From CAZNPU01 sp964575335 (GTDB lineage Bacteria; Planctomycetota; Phycisphaerae; Phycisphaerales; SM1A02), in contig CAZNPU010000002.1 in assembly GCA_964575335.1 (NCBI GenBank), forward strand, positions 62,001-126,000: a DNA stretch of 64,000 bases. Reading direction: 5' to 3'. Position numbers and translations under genes: made by a program. Of this stretch, positions 34,345 through 43,343 are shown in pieces; positions within the stretch are counted from its first letter, which is position 1; every line of letters begins with the position of its first letter. A model generated the notes under the pieces. The model was given only the letters and a program-made list of their open reading frames with translations. It made no database searches and had not been told where the DNA came from.

Positions 34345-34396
34345 GATGCGGCGCTTTTCTTGTTGTATTGATTGATGCACGGCGTGAGGCGTGCGG

Positions 34397-35284
34397 TTAC
34401 GCTGATGGCGGCTGGCTGGCTGCGTCAACGGCGTCATCGCGCGGATGCTCGCCATAGTGGGCGATTTCATCGGTCTCGATCACCAGCCGCTCTGAGGGGT
34501 CTTCATTGAGCACCAGTTGAATGGGGCTGTCGATCTCCGGCTGCACCACGGTAATCCGGCGAAGACGCACCAGTTCCAGAGTGGCGAGAAAAAGTCCGAT
34601 GCGCTGGCCGATTGATGCGCCTTCGAACGCTTCCTGCAATGTGAGCTTGCGCGAAGGCGAGCGTGCGAGGCGGTCGAGCAGATCTTCCTGATGCAGCGCG
34701 ATCGGCGTATCGTCGATCTCCACTTTGTGATCGCCGAGCCTGCCGAAGTCAATCGACGCCATGATGCGTTCATAGGCTTCGGACAGATCGAAGACATGCA
34801 CGTCTTCAAGCTCAAGCTCGATCGGCTCAGCGTGGATTTCCAATTCCGGCCGATCGACGCGAGCAGCCTTGCTGGGATAGCGCTGCATGAACGCCTGCCG
34901 GCGGGCTTCGAGTTCATCCGACGCAATGCGGTATTTCTGGTACGCCAGCAACTGCTGCACAAGCTCGTAGCGCGGATCGGCAGCATCCATCGAGCCGGCG
35001 GCGTCAGCACCGGCTGCGCCGTCGGACTGGCCCTCGGTCTTCTCCGGCGGCATGAGCGTACGCGACTTGATCTCGATCAGCGTCGCAGCCATGACGAGAA
35101 ACTCGCCCGCAATGTCGATGTCAAAATCGTCAACCTTCCGCAGAAACGCCAGGTACTGGTCGGTGATCTGCGCGATGGGAATGTCGTGGATATCAACCTC
35201 GGCCCGGCGGATCAAATACAACAGCAAATCCAGCGGACCGTGGAACGTATCGAGGGTTATCTGATAATCTTCCTGCAGCGACAT
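34397..35284 (-). CDS. scpA: Segregation and condensation protein A
   Basis: 295 residues from ATG 35284; the frame runs 35 codons further, but MSLQEDYQITLDTFHGPLDLLLYLIRR is the normal family start. Also visible are the HDIPIAQITDQYLAFL and GEFLVMAATLIEIKSRTLMP helices. ScpA is the kleisin bridging Smc heads and binding ScpB in bacterial condensin. The C-terminal domain (LTLQEAFEGASIGQRIGLFLATLELVRLR) is intact. scpB, often next to scpA, lies 25 kb away here. Divergent from kdsD. Confidence 0.93.
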   Translation of the reverse strand: MSLQEDYQITLDTFHGPLDLLLYLIRRAEVDIHDIPIAQITDQYLAFLRKVDDFDIDIAGEFLVMAATLIEIKSRTLMPPEKTEGQSDGAAGADAAGSMDAADPRYELVQQLLAYQKYRIASDELEARRQAFMQRYPSKAARVDRPELEIHAEPIELELEDVHVFDLSEAYERIMASIDFGRLGDHKVEIDDTPIALHQEDLLDRLARSPSRKLTLQEAFEGASIGQRIGLFLATLELVRLRRITVVQPEIDSPIQLVLNEDPSERLVIETDEIAHYGEHPRDDAVDAASQPPSA

Positions 35285-35391
35285 CGGGGCACTCGCGTGG
35301 GGTACGATACACAGTGTAGCGGGCAACGTCGCCCGCCGTGCGGCATCCGAACCTGCGCTGCAGAATTCCGCTCCAGATTCATTGCTCATCC

Positions 35392-36408
35392 ATGACCCAA
35401 ACGCACTCCCAAACCGACGAATCGACGTTTATCGCTGACAGCCTGCATGCCGAGGCTCAGGCGATCATCCGCATCGCGCAACGTGTGGCCAACGGCGACT
35501 GCGCCGACTGGCTGGCTGCACTCGATCTGCTGGAAGCGTGCAAGGGCCACGTGGTTGTGGCCGGCATGGGCAAGTCGGGCCTGATCGGGGCCAAGATTTC
35601 CGCCACGTTCTGCAGCCTGGGCCAGCCCTCGCACGTGCTGCACCCTGCCGATGCCATCCACGGCGATTTGGGACGGGTGCGCAAGGGCGACGTGGTGATG
35701 CTGCTTTCCTACAGCGGCCAGACCGAAGAGGTCGTCAATCTTGCAGCAATCCTGCGTGCCGACAACGTGCCGCGGCTGGGCATTTCCTCCAGTAACACCA
35801 GCGAACTGGCCACGCTCTGCGACGTGCATCTGTGTCTGGGCACGGTCACCGAAGCCTGTCCGCTCAATCTCGCCCCCACCGCGTCAACCACAGCCATGCT
35901 CGCCATGGGCGATTCGCTGGCCCTTGCGTTGTCGCGCCGCCGCAGCTTCCGCGAGGATGATTTTCACAAGCACCATCCGGGCGGCATGCTGGGCGTCGGT
36001 CTGCGCAAGATTACCGAAGCCCTGCGTTTCAAGGTGGGCGAAAATCTTCCCGTGGTGCGCGATGACGTGACCGTGCGGCAGGCGCTGGAGCTGGCGGCCC
36101 CTGTCAACGGTACACGCCGCGCCGGCGCGATCACGCTGGTTGATGAACACGGCCGACTCTCAGGCATCTTTACCGATGGCGATTTCCGCCGCCTGATGCT
36201 GACCGACGCCAACGGCATGGACCGGCCAATCCGAGAAGTGATGACGCTGCGGCCTCAGCATCTCACCGTTGATGATCTTGTGCGCGATGCGGTTCGTCTG
36301 GTGCGCGACCGGCGCGTCGATGAAATTCCCGTGCTCGATCACCAGGGCAGACCCGTGGGACTGGTTGACGTGCAGGACCTCATCGCCATGAAGGTTGTCA
36401 GCGAGTAG
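35392..36408 (+). CDS. kdsD: Arabinose-5-phosphate isomerase (KpsF/GutQ family)
   Basis: 338 residues from ATG 35392. SIS domain at about 30-170 (VVVAGMGKSGLIGAKISATFCSLGQPSHVLHP, LSYSGQTEEVVNL, EACPLNLAPTASTTAMLAMGDSLALAL), then FHKHHPGGMLG, then two CBS domains at about 210-265 and 275-335. This is the complete KdsD layout. The enzyme makes arabinose 5-phosphate for Kdo synthesis, so it belongs with kdsC at 7.9 kb and supports an LPS-bearing cell. No LPS genes adjoin it. Confidence 0.94.
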   Translation: MTQTHSQTDESTFIADSLHAEAQAIIRIAQRVANGDCADWLAALDLLEACKGHVVVAGMGKSGLIGAKISATFCSLGQPSHVLHPADAIHGDLGRVRKGDVVMLLSYSGQTEEVVNLAAILRADNVPRLGISSSNTSELATLCDVHLCLGTVTEACPLNLAPTASTTAMLAMGDSLALALSRRRSFREDDFHKHHPGGMLGVGLRKITEALRFKVGENLPVVRDDVTVRQALELAAPVNGTRRAGAITLVDEHGRLSGIFTDGDFRRLMLTDANGMDRPIREVMTLRPQHLTVDDLVRDAVRLVRDRRVDEIPVLDHQGRPVGLVDVQDLIAMKVVSE

Positions 36409-36475
36409 CTCAGCGTGCGATGTCGGTTCATGCTGCGTTTGTCAATCGCTCATCAACCAGCCATCAGTCAGTCTG

Positions 36476-36850
36476 TCACCACAGCCACCACCGCTTGCGG
36501 CGATGTTGCTGCTGGTCATCGTCCGTTTGCGCGATGACCGTATTCAATTGTGTATTGGCTTTTATGTTGTATCCGCAGTTGATGCACAACACTGCATCGG
36601 GCGCAAGCGTGACCAAACACATTGGACATTGTTGCAATTTGCGCTTGGACGATTGATGATGTGACGAGGCAGGCGAAGCCGGGGAATCATCAGCATGACT
36701 GTTGGCGCGGCGCTGCTGCTGTTGCTGATCGAGCCGGCGAAGCACAAATTGCCTGCCGCAGCCTGGATGAGGGCACTTGGCGGACTTTCCCAGATGCGCC
36801 TCATCGCACTTGAAGCGATGCCCATTTGGACAGCCGACCAGTACCTTCAT
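36476..36850 (-). CDS. Small double zinc-ribbon protein
   Basis: 124 residues from ATG 36850, with AAGGA about ten bases upstream; the longer frame adds no family sequence. The first ribbon is VGCPNGHRFKCDEAHLGKSAKCPHPGCG, a style common in planctomycete orphans. A Gln/Ser/His-rich linker follows, then a second ribbon CPMCLVTLAPDAVLCINCGYN (two CXXC pairs). It ends in a basic aromatic tail, RRKRWWLW. Probable zinc-binding protein of unknown function; no DNA-binding domain recognised beyond the ribbons. Confidence 0.7.
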   Translation of the reverse strand: MKVLVGCPNGHRFKCDEAHLGKSAKCPHPGCGRQFVLRRLDQQQQQRRANSHADDSPASPASSHHQSSKRKLQQCPMCLVTLAPDAVLCINCGYNIKANTQLNTVIAQTDDDQQQHRRKRWWLW

Positions 36851-37198
36851 TGATCGTTGATCCTTGCGAAAGAAACGGCCTGCTGTTGTTGCGGCGATGT
36901 GATACTCAACGAGCGTTCCCGCTGCTGCGGCACGATGTGGCGGTACGAACACCCCTGTGCATCCGCATGCGCCAGACGCAGCAGGAACCAATGCAGCAAA
37001 TGCATTCGCACGCATCGCTTGATGTCCACGCGGAAATCAGCCTGAATCAAAAGCGATCAGCGCGCTTCTGCAGCCTCAACTGCATGCAGAGGGCTTGCTG
37101 CGGTGTTGGATGGCCGTATCGCCACATGGCGGAACTGATGACGCAGGCGGCGAGCTGCACGATGAGCGTCTGGTCTGCCTCGTGCGGCGTTATGGAAA
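36851..37198. other. Intergenic region, zinc-ribbon gene / aminotransferase
   Basis: 348 bases between two genes on the minus strand. Small open frames on the plus strand are Cys-rich by chance and have no family similarity. Should contain the promoter of the zinc-ribbon gene; none clear. Confidence 0.4.
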
Positions 37199-38401
37199 TT
37201 ATGTTGTTGATCGCGATCGCAATCGTGCGGACATGCGATCAAGCCCTTCGCTCAGGCTTTGTTCGGTCTTGCAGAACGCAAACCGCACGAGCGATCGGCC
37301 GTCAGCAGGGTTGTGGTAAAACGCGCTGCAGGGAATCGCGGCGACGCCGACGTGTTCGATCAGATGCCTGCAGAACGTCACGTCGCTGTCGAAGCCGAAC
37401 GGCGTATGGTCCGCCAGCACGAAATACGTGCCGCTGGGCACAAAGACGTCAAAGCCGATTTGCGCAAGCCCGTCAGCCAGCAGGTCGCGTCTGCGCCGAT
37501 ACGCTGCAACAAACTCGGCGTAATACGATTCCGGCGCCTGCAGGGCTGCAATCGCGCCGTACTGCAGTGGCGTTGCGGTGGAGAAGGTCAGAAACTGATG
37601 GGCTGCCCGAACGCCAGCGGTCAATTCTGGCGGCGCAATCGCCCAGCCGATTTTCCAGCCTGTGAGCGAGAAGGTCTTGCCCAGCGATGAAAGCGTCACC
37701 GTTCGCTCAAACATGCCCGGCAAGGCGGCCAGCGAAACATGTTTGCTGCTGAACACGAGTTTTTCGTACACCTCATCACACAAGGCGATGGCGTCATGCT
37801 CCTGGCAGAGCGATGCGATGAGCTGCAGTTCATCAACTGAAAAGACCTTGCCGGTGGGGTTATGCGGCGTATTGAGGAGAATGGCGCGGGTTCGCGGCGA
37901 AAACGCGGCGCGAAGCTCCGATTCATCAACTGCAAAATTCGGCGGGCGCAAGGTAACGAACCTGGCCTGTGCGCCTGCCATTGCCACACACGCGCGATAT
38001 GAATCGTAGTACGGCTCAAACAGGATCACTTCATCGCCGGGATTGACCAGCCCGAGCAGGCTCGCAGCAATGGCTTCGGTGCAGCCGGAGGTGACGGTGA
38101 CGTGCCGCTCCGGATCGATCGCCACGCCGATGTCGGCTTGAAAGCGCGCAGCGATGGCCTGATTCAGTTCAACAACGCCATAACTTCGGGCGTACTGGCC
38201 GTGGCCTGCGCGTATGGCGTCGATTGCAGCGTTTTTGATGAAGTCGGGGCCGTCAAAGTTCGGAAATCCCTGGCCGAGGTTGATCGCCTGATGCTGCGCC
38301 GCAAGGCGACTGATTTCGGTGAAGATCGTTTCACCAAATGGCGCAAGAGATTTGGCAATCTGCGAGCGGCGGGAAGCTGCAGTCGGGACGGTCGTGCTCA
38401 T
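37199..38401 (-). CDS. Class I/II aminotransferase (kynurenine/methionine type)
   Basis: 400 residues. PLP-dependent fold type I: INLGQGFPNFDGPDFI near the start, SYGVVELNQAIAARF, VTSGCTEAIAASLLGL, LNTPHNPTGKVF, CDEVYEKLVF and the Schiff-base lysine Lys242 in SLGKTFSLTGWKIGW. The GQGFPNFDGP motif points to the kynurenine aminotransferase/glutamine transaminase K/methionine aminotransferase (YbdL) branch. The exact substrate is not determined. An SDR and an ALDH8-type dehydrogenase lie just downstream in the window on the other strand, which would be compatible with tryptophan/kynurenine catabolism. Confidence 0.9.
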   Translation of the reverse strand: MSTTVPTAASRRSQIAKSLAPFGETIFTEISRLAAQHQAINLGQGFPNFDGPDFIKNAAIDAIRAGHGQYARSYGVVELNQAIAARFQADIGVAIDPERHVTVTSGCTEAIAASLLGLVNPGDEVILFEPYYDSYRACVAMAGAQARFVTLRPPNFAVDESELRAAFSPRTRAILLNTPHNPTGKVFSVDELQLIASLCQEHDAIALCDEVYEKLVFSSKHVSLAALPGMFERTVTLSSLGKTFSLTGWKIGWAIAPPELTAGVRAAHQFLTFSTATPLQYGAIAALQAPESYYAEFVAAYRRRRDLLADGLAQIGFDVFVPSGTYFVLADHTPFGFDSDVTFCRHLIEHVGVAAIPCSAFYHNPADGRSLVRFAFCKTEQSLSEGLDRMSARLRSRSTT

Positions 38402-38444
38402 GCCGACAGCGTATCGCAGAACGCGCGATTGTGCTGCTTTTTTC

Positions 38445-39131
38445 TCACGTCGTTGCGTGTTCGAGTATCGCTGCCAATACCAGCCCCATCACGATCACGC
38501 GCGCCAGCAGGTGAACGATCATGACCACGCCAAGCTGCACGAGATCGAGCCTGAAGAGCCAGCTCAGCAGCACCGCCAGAATCGGCGCAGCGGCCGTCAT
38601 GCTCGCCAGTTCGCCGAACATGTGACCGATGGCCAGCAGGAGAACGTCCAGCAGCGTGTGCGCCAGCGTGCATCGCAAGGTGATTGAGACCAGCGACCCC
38701 TGATCGGCGTCAAAGAGCTTGACGACTGCGAAGATCGCCCCCACGCCCAGCGCAACGCTTACAGCCACGCCGCAGAGATACCCGAAGACCGCAGCCATTA
38801 CAGACCCCGACGCCTCTTCGGCTGCGGGGACGACCGTCATGGTGATATAGCCCAGCGCGCACAACAGCGAGATCAGGATCAGCGGCCCGTATTCCATTTG
38901 CCGCTCTTTCCATCGCTCGCTTGCTTCAAATTCCTCTTCGGTCATCAGCACCACAGCCGGCCGCTCCGGCACGCAAGGCGGCTGCGGATCGGGAGGCGGT
39001 TCGGTTTGAACAACGAGTGGCGGGGCTTTGTCCAGTTCCGGCACGGGCGGCGCACCGCTGGCCCGCGCGATGGCGTTGACCGGGGACTGGAAGCTGGCAT
39101 CGATGAGGTGCGGCTCGGTAAGGGTGGTCAT
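38445..39131 (-). CDS. Hypothetical multi-pass membrane protein
   Basis: 228 residues from ATG 39131. The N-terminal 80 residues are soluble and Pro-rich (VVQTEPPPDPQPPCVPERP), followed by about five membrane helices (LILISLLCALGYITMTVV, VFGYLCGVAVSVALGVGAIFAVV, LAHTLLDVLLLAIGHMF, AAPILAVLLSWLF, LGVVMIVHLLARVIVMGLVLAAIL). No family recognised. Lies 43 bases upstream of the aminotransferase on the same strand and could be cotranscribed with it. Confidence 0.75.
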   Translation of the reverse strand: MTTLTEPHLIDASFQSPVNAIARASGAPPVPELDKAPPLVVQTEPPPDPQPPCVPERPAVVLMTEEEFEASERWKERQMEYGPLILISLLCALGYITMTVVPAAEEASGSVMAAVFGYLCGVAVSVALGVGAIFAVVKLFDADQGSLVSITLRCTLAHTLLDVLLLAIGHMFGELASMTAAAPILAVLLSWLFRLDLVQLGVVMIVHLLARVIVMGLVLAAILEHATT

Positions 39132-39364
39132 AGCGAGTCGATCCGCGACACGATTGGCGCCTCCTGATCAGGACATATCGGCCAAACGCCCTTGCTGATT
39201 CCGGGTTCGAGCCGACTCATGGCCCGGCGCGATTGAACCTGCAGCATCTGCGCCGATCCGGCAATTGCACGCGCATGGAGTTCCCATTCTCCAGCCGCGG
39301 CATCCGCGATTACCCCCGAAGCTGCGCAACGTGGTAATCTTCCCCTGCAAGGAGTAATCGAACC

Positions 39365-40150
39365 ATGTTCACACTGGAAGGCAAAAATGCGCTGGTCTGC
39401 GGCAGCACACAGGGCATCGGGCGGGCGTGCGCAATTGAATTTGCGCGGCTTGGCGCGCAGGTCACGCTTATGGCGCGGCATCTTGAAGCGCTGGAAAAGG
39501 TGCTCGACGAACTGCCGCGCGAGCACGGGCAGACGCACCGTTACATTCAGGCTGACTTTTCCGACTGGCAAGCCGTGCAGCAGAAAGCCAACGACCACGT
39601 GCGTGCCAACGGACCGGTTCACATTCTGCTGAACAACACAGGCGGCCCGCCGGCCGGCCCGGCTTTTGAAGCCATGCCTGAGGAATACCTCAAGGCGATG
39701 TCGCAGCACGTGGTGTGCAATCATGTGCTGGTGCAGGCGGTGGCGGAGGGCATGCGCGACGCCAAATACGGCCGCATCATCAACATCATCTCCACGTCGG
39801 TCGTCATGCCCATCAAAGGGCTTGGCGTTTCGAACACCGTTCGCGCCGCGGTGGCCAACTGGGCGCGCACGCTTGCTGCGGAGCTTGGGCCATTTGGCAT
39901 TACCGTGAACAACGTGCTGCCGGGCTACACGGCGACGACGCGGCTGGAATCGATCATTCAGGGACGCGCTTCCCGAGCCGGCACGACGCCCGATGAGATC
40001 AAACACGGCATGATGGCTTCCGTTCCCGCACGTCGGTTCGGCAAGGCTGAGGAAATCGCCTACGCCGCTGCGTTTCTTGCCTCCCCCGCTGCTGCGTACA
40101 TCAACGGCGTCAACCTGCCGGTGGATGGCGGGCGGCTTGCTGCACAATGA
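39365..40150 (+). CDS. Atypical SDR-family oxidoreductase
   Basis: 261 residues from ATG 39365, with AAGGAG ten bases upstream. The cofactor motif CGSTQGIGRACA and NNTGGPPAGPAFE are present. The catalytic Tyr position is changed: where YXXXK is expected the sequence reads GVSNTVRAAVANW, so Tyr and Lys are replaced. This matches a known SDR-like subgroup related to BKR with NTGGPPAG and an imperfect tetrad. Such proteins often sit next to aldehyde dehydrogenases, as here: the next gene is an ALDH8-type enzyme 90 bases downstream. Enzyme activity is uncertain. Confidence 0.85.
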   Translation: MFTLEGKNALVCGSTQGIGRACAIEFARLGAQVTLMARHLEALEKVLDELPREHGQTHRYIQADFSDWQAVQQKANDHVRANGPVHILLNNTGGPPAGPAFEAMPEEYLKAMSQHVVCNHVLVQAVAEGMRDAKYGRIINIISTSVVMPIKGLGVSNTVRAAVANWARTLAAELGPFGITVNNVLPGYTATTRLESIIQGRASRAGTTPDEIKHGMMASVPARRFGKAEEIAYAAAFLASPAAAYINGVNLPVDGGRLAAQ

Positions 40151-40240
40151 GCAGGCAGGCTGTGATCGTCATGAGAGTGGGCCATCTATGATGGTTTCTG
40201 CGTTCAACTGCATTGACCCGCAAGTTGCGATATTTCGGTT

Positions 40241-41692
40241 ATGCAACGAATCCTGAACTACATCAATGGCCAGTTCGTTGAACCGGCTGCCGGCGCGTGG
40301 CTGGAGAATATCGAGCCGGCCACCGGCAGCGTGTATTCGCAACTGCCTGACAGCGATGCAGACGACGTGCAGCGTGCGTTTCACGCTGCGCATGAGGCGT
40401 TTGGCGCATGGTCGGCAACGCCGGCGGCTGAGCGGTCGCGCATACTGCTTGCGATTGCTGATCTGATTGAAGCCAATCTGGAAAAGCTGGCCCGCGCAGA
40501 ATCGATCGACACCGGCAAGCCGATTGCGCTGGCGCGATCGCTCGACATTCCCCGAGCCGCCAGCAACTTTCGTTTTTTCGCCACCGCGATTTTGCACAGC
40601 CGTTCCGAAGCTCATTTCACCGATTCCAAAGCGATCAACTACACGTTGCGTCAGCCGCTGGGAGTGGTCGGCTGCATCTCGCCGTGGAATCTGCCGCTGT
40701 ATCTGTTTACGTGGAAGATCGCTCCGGCACTAGCGACGGGCAACACGGTGGTGGCCAAGCCGTCGGAAATCACGCCGATGACCGCCTTTTTGCTGGGCGA
40801 ATTATGCACGCAGGCGGGATTGCCCGCAGGCGCGCTCAACATTGTGCACGGCCTTGGGCCGAAGGTCGGCGCTGCGATTGTGCAGCATCCGCGCATCGGC
40901 GCCATCAGCTTTACGGGCGGAACGAAAACCGGCGCTGCAATTGCGCAGGCCGCCGGCCCGATGTTCAAGAAACTTTCGCTTGAACTGGGGGGCAAAAATC
41001 CCAACATTATCTTTGCCGACGCCGACATGGAGCACGCCATTCAAAGCAGCGTGCGTGCTGCGTTCGCCAATCAGGGGCAGATCTGCCTGTGCGGTTCGCG
41101 CGTGTTTGTTGAGCGCCCTGCATATGAAGCGTTTGTTGAGCGATTTGTCGAGCTGACGCGTCAGTTGCGCATGGGCGATCCGCTTGATGAGCAGACCCAG
41201 CAGGGAGCGCTTACATCGCAGCAGCATTACGACAAGGTTCGATCGTACATACAGCTTGCTCAGGAAGAAGGCGGCAGGATTGCAACGGGCGGCGATCGCC
41301 CGCGCGATCTGCCCGAGCGCGTCCGGAACGGCTATTTCATCGAGCCGACGGTTCTGACCGATCTGCCCAGCGACTGCCGCACGAACATGGAAGAGATTTT
41401 CGGCCCGGTTGTGACGATCATGTCGTTTGATCGTGAGGACGACGTCATCGCGATGGCCAACAGCGTTGAATACGGCTTGGCGTCAAGCGTGTGGACGAGC
41501 AATCTGGATCGCGCTCATCGCGTTGCGGCGCAGATTCAGGCGGGAACGGTGTGGATCAACTGCTGGATGCTGCGCGATTTGCGCGTGCCGTTCGGCGGGA
41601 TGAAACATTCGGGCATCGGTCGCGAAGGCGGCGAAGAAGCGCTGCACTTTTTCACCGAACCAAAGAACGTCTGCATCGCGCTGCAGCAATAA
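40241..41692 (+). CDS. Aldehyde dehydrogenase, 2-aminomuconate/2-hydroxymuconate semialdehyde type
   Basis: 483 residues. ALDH hallmarks: INYTLRQPLGVVGCISPWNLPLYLFTWKIAPALATGNTVVAKPSE, SFTGGTKTGAAIA, Glu in LELGGKNPNIIFADAD (about residue 249), catalytic Cys in NQGQICLCGSR (about 283) and EEIFGPVV. The LPLYLFTWKIAPA and QICLCGSR motifs are typical of the ALDH8/DmpC/XylG group, which oxidises 2-aminomuconate or 2-hydroxymuconate 6-semialdehyde. With the SDR just upstream and the kynurenine-type aminotransferase nearby, a part of tryptophan or aromatic catabolism is plausible, though ring-cleavage enzymes are not in the window. Confidence 0.88.
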   Translation: MQRILNYINGQFVEPAAGAWLENIEPATGSVYSQLPDSDADDVQRAFHAAHEAFGAWSATPAAERSRILLAIADLIEANLEKLARAESIDTGKPIALARSLDIPRAASNFRFFATAILHSRSEAHFTDSKAINYTLRQPLGVVGCISPWNLPLYLFTWKIAPALATGNTVVAKPSEITPMTAFLLGELCTQAGLPAGALNIVHGLGPKVGAAIVQHPRIGAISFTGGTKTGAAIAQAAGPMFKKLSLELGGKNPNIIFADADMEHAIQSSVRAAFANQGQICLCGSRVFVERPAYEAFVERFVELTRQLRMGDPLDEQTQQGALTSQQHYDKVRSYIQLAQEEGGRIATGGDRPRDLPERVRNGYFIEPTVLTDLPSDCRTNMEEIFGPVVTIMSFDREDDVIAMANSVEYGLASSVWTSNLDRAHRVAAQIQAGTVWINCWMLRDLRVPFGGMKHSGIGREGGEEALHFFTEPKNVCIALQQ

Positions 41693-41722
41693 CAATGATG
41701 AGCCGAACTGCAATTGACGCCT

Positions 41723-41750
41723 GCACATGGTAAGCGTCATGTGCTACACT
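41723..41750 (+). promoter_or_regulatory. Inverted repeat abutting a -10-like element
   Basis: GCACATG (41723-41729) and CATGTGC (41738-41744) form a perfect 7-bp inverted repeat with an 8-base spacer. It abuts TACACT at 41745-41750, a -10-like element; TGCACA at 41722-41727, 17 bases before it, is a weak -35. The arrangement is what an operator over a promoter spacer would look like, serving the secreted coiled-coil gene at 41832. Confidence 0.4.
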
Positions 41751-41831
41751 GCTGACCGTTCGGGCGGGGTGGTCCAGCCCGGGGAATTTCATATGTGTTC
41801 ATCAATGATGGAATGATGAGGGGAATGACGC

Positions 41832-42605
41832 ATGAAGAACGCAGGCAGCAACGCGCAGCGATGGTCTTTTGTGATTCTGGCGGTGTTGGCGCTGGCGCTC
41901 GCGAAGCCGCAGACAATCACCGCGAGTCTGGCAGCGACGGATGCGGATTCAATCAACACCGTTATTGAGCAACTGCAGGATACGGTTGCTGCTCTGCAGG
42001 CGCGCGTTGCGGAGCTTGAAGCGCGAGTCAAGATGCTGGAAGCGAGGCTGGGCGAACAAGCTGAGTCTGAACCTGCAGCTGCAGCAGCTGCGCCGGTTCT
42101 GTTGGTGGAGTCGATCGAACTGCAGGAGCCTGACCACGAGGCGATTCGGCGGGCGCGCAGCCTGGAGCGCGAAGCGGAGGAATATGGGAAGAAGGCGCAA
42201 GAGGCACGCGAACAGGAGATCAAGCATCAGAAGGTTCCGGATCATTATCATGGAAATAGTGATGTGTATCGGCGCAAGCAGACGGAGTATCGCCGCCTGC
42301 GCGAAAAATATCGCAACGAAGCGATGCGCTACGACTCCGAGGCCCGGAAGCTGCGCGCTCAGGCGTCCCAGATGGAGAGCGAAGCCAAGGAGCCGCGGCA
42401 CATCATCCGCGGGTGGGACGGTCAGCGGTCGGTTGTGCTGGTCACGCAGCGTAATCTGACGCGCGTGCTTTCAACGATTTCACCGGGCGACTTCATCACC
42501 TGGCGCGGCAACAAGACCCACAGCGATGCTGTTCTTGAAACCTGGGATGTGGTGCACATCGACCTCGCTGAGCGGCCGTCCGGTTTCGTCAATCGTCCGG
42601 GATAA
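41832..42605 (+). CDS. Secreted coiled-coil hypothetical protein
   Basis: 257 residues from ATG 41832. Signal peptide or anchor at about 11-33 (WSFVILAVLALALAKPQTITASLA). A heptad coiled coil follows (INTVIEQLQDTVAALQARVAELEARVKMLEARL), then a second charged helical region with many Glu/Arg/Lys. The last 70 residues (HIIRGWDGQRSVVLVTQRNLTRVLSTISPGDFITWRGNKT) look like a small beta domain. Likely periplasmic and oligomeric. Family unknown. Its stop is 15 bases from the convergent rsmG stop. Confidence 0.72.
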   Translation: MKNAGSNAQRWSFVILAVLALALAKPQTITASLAATDADSINTVIEQLQDTVAALQARVAELEARVKMLEARLGEQAESEPAAAAAAPVLLVESIELQEPDHEAIRRARSLEREAEEYGKKAQEAREQEIKHQKVPDHYHGNSDVYRRKQTEYRRLREKYRNEAMRYDSEARKLRAQASQMESEAKEPRHIIRGWDGQRSVVLVTQRNLTRVLSTISPGDFITWRGNKTHSDAVLETWDVVHIDLAERPSGFVNRPG

Positions 42606-42620
42606 CGCAACAAGCCGCTA

Positions 42621-43343
42621 TCAATTTCTTCCCCCCAGCGGCGCACGCTTGGGTTCGCCTGGCGAGCGGGGATACGCGCGCGGCGTTTTGCGCGCTTTTT
42701 CAATGATGACGATCACGCCTGTGGGCGTTGTCGCAGTCTCCACGACGTGACAATGCAGCAGGTGCAGGGCCTGTTTGCTTTCAGCGATTTCCTGCGCCGC
42801 CTGCTCGCCTTTCATCGCCAGGATGTGGCCGCCGACTTTCGCCAGCGGAACCGTGAGTTCCAGTAGCACGGGCAAACGGCCCACCGCACGGGCAAGCACC
42901 AGATCGTACTGCTCACGATGGTGTTTGTGATCCTGCCCCACGGTCTCGGCACGATCGTTGATGACCGTGACGTTGTTGAGCGCCAGTTCCCGCGCGACGT
43001 CCTGCAGGAACCGGGCTTTTTTGCCTGTCGCTTCAAGCAGGGTGAAATGCACTTCGGGCATCAAAATAGCCAGCGGAATTCCGGGCAGGCCGCCTCCGGA
43101 GCCGACATCGATAACCCGCCTGGCTTCAGCCGAACTGATGTACGGCATCAGCGTGAGACTGTCGAATATGTGGCGCATCCACGCCTGCTCGGGATCGGTG
43201 ACCGCGGTCAGATTGAATCGCGTGTTGGCGTCAAGCAGCATCGCAAGATACAGAGCGATCCGATCCAGATCGCCCGAATCAAACGCAACGCCAAGCTCGC
43301 GCGCCTGATCCAGAAACGCTTCAGGGGGCGAAAGTTGTTTCAC
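42621..43343 (-). CDS. rsmG: 16S rRNA (guanine527-N7)-methyltransferase
   Basis: 240 residues from GTG 43343, which overlaps the rodA stop as GTGA. Motifs NTRFNLTAVTDPEQAWMRHIFDSL, VIDVGSGGGLPGIPLAI (SAM-binding motif I), LLEATGKKARFL and LVLARAVGRLPVLLEL are typical of RsmG (GidB). It methylates G527 of 16S rRNA, and its loss gives streptomycin resistance in several bacteria. Usually it lies near mnmG or parA; here it is the last gene of the cell-shape operon. Basic C-terminal tail. Confidence 0.94.
   Translation of the reverse strand: MKQLSPPEAFLDQARELGVAFDSGDLDRIALYLAMLLDANTRFNLTAVTDPEQAWMRHIFDSLTLMPYISSAEARRVIDVGSGGGLPGIPLAILMPEVHFTLLEATGKKARFLQDVARELALNNVTVINDRAETVGQDHKHHREQYDLVLARAVGRLPVLLELTVPLAKVGGHILAMKGEQAAQEIAESKQALHLLHCHVVETATTPTGVIVIIEKARKTPRAYPRSPGEPKRAPLGGRN

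Noticed and set aside
36826..37665. 279-codon plus-strand frame across the zinc-ribbon/aminotransferase interval
   Set aside because: Overlaps the 3' end of the aminotransferase in antisense and has no domain pattern.
39128..40147. 339-codon minus-strand frame across the SDR gene
   Set aside because: Antisense to a clear SDR with a ribosome binding site; no family features.
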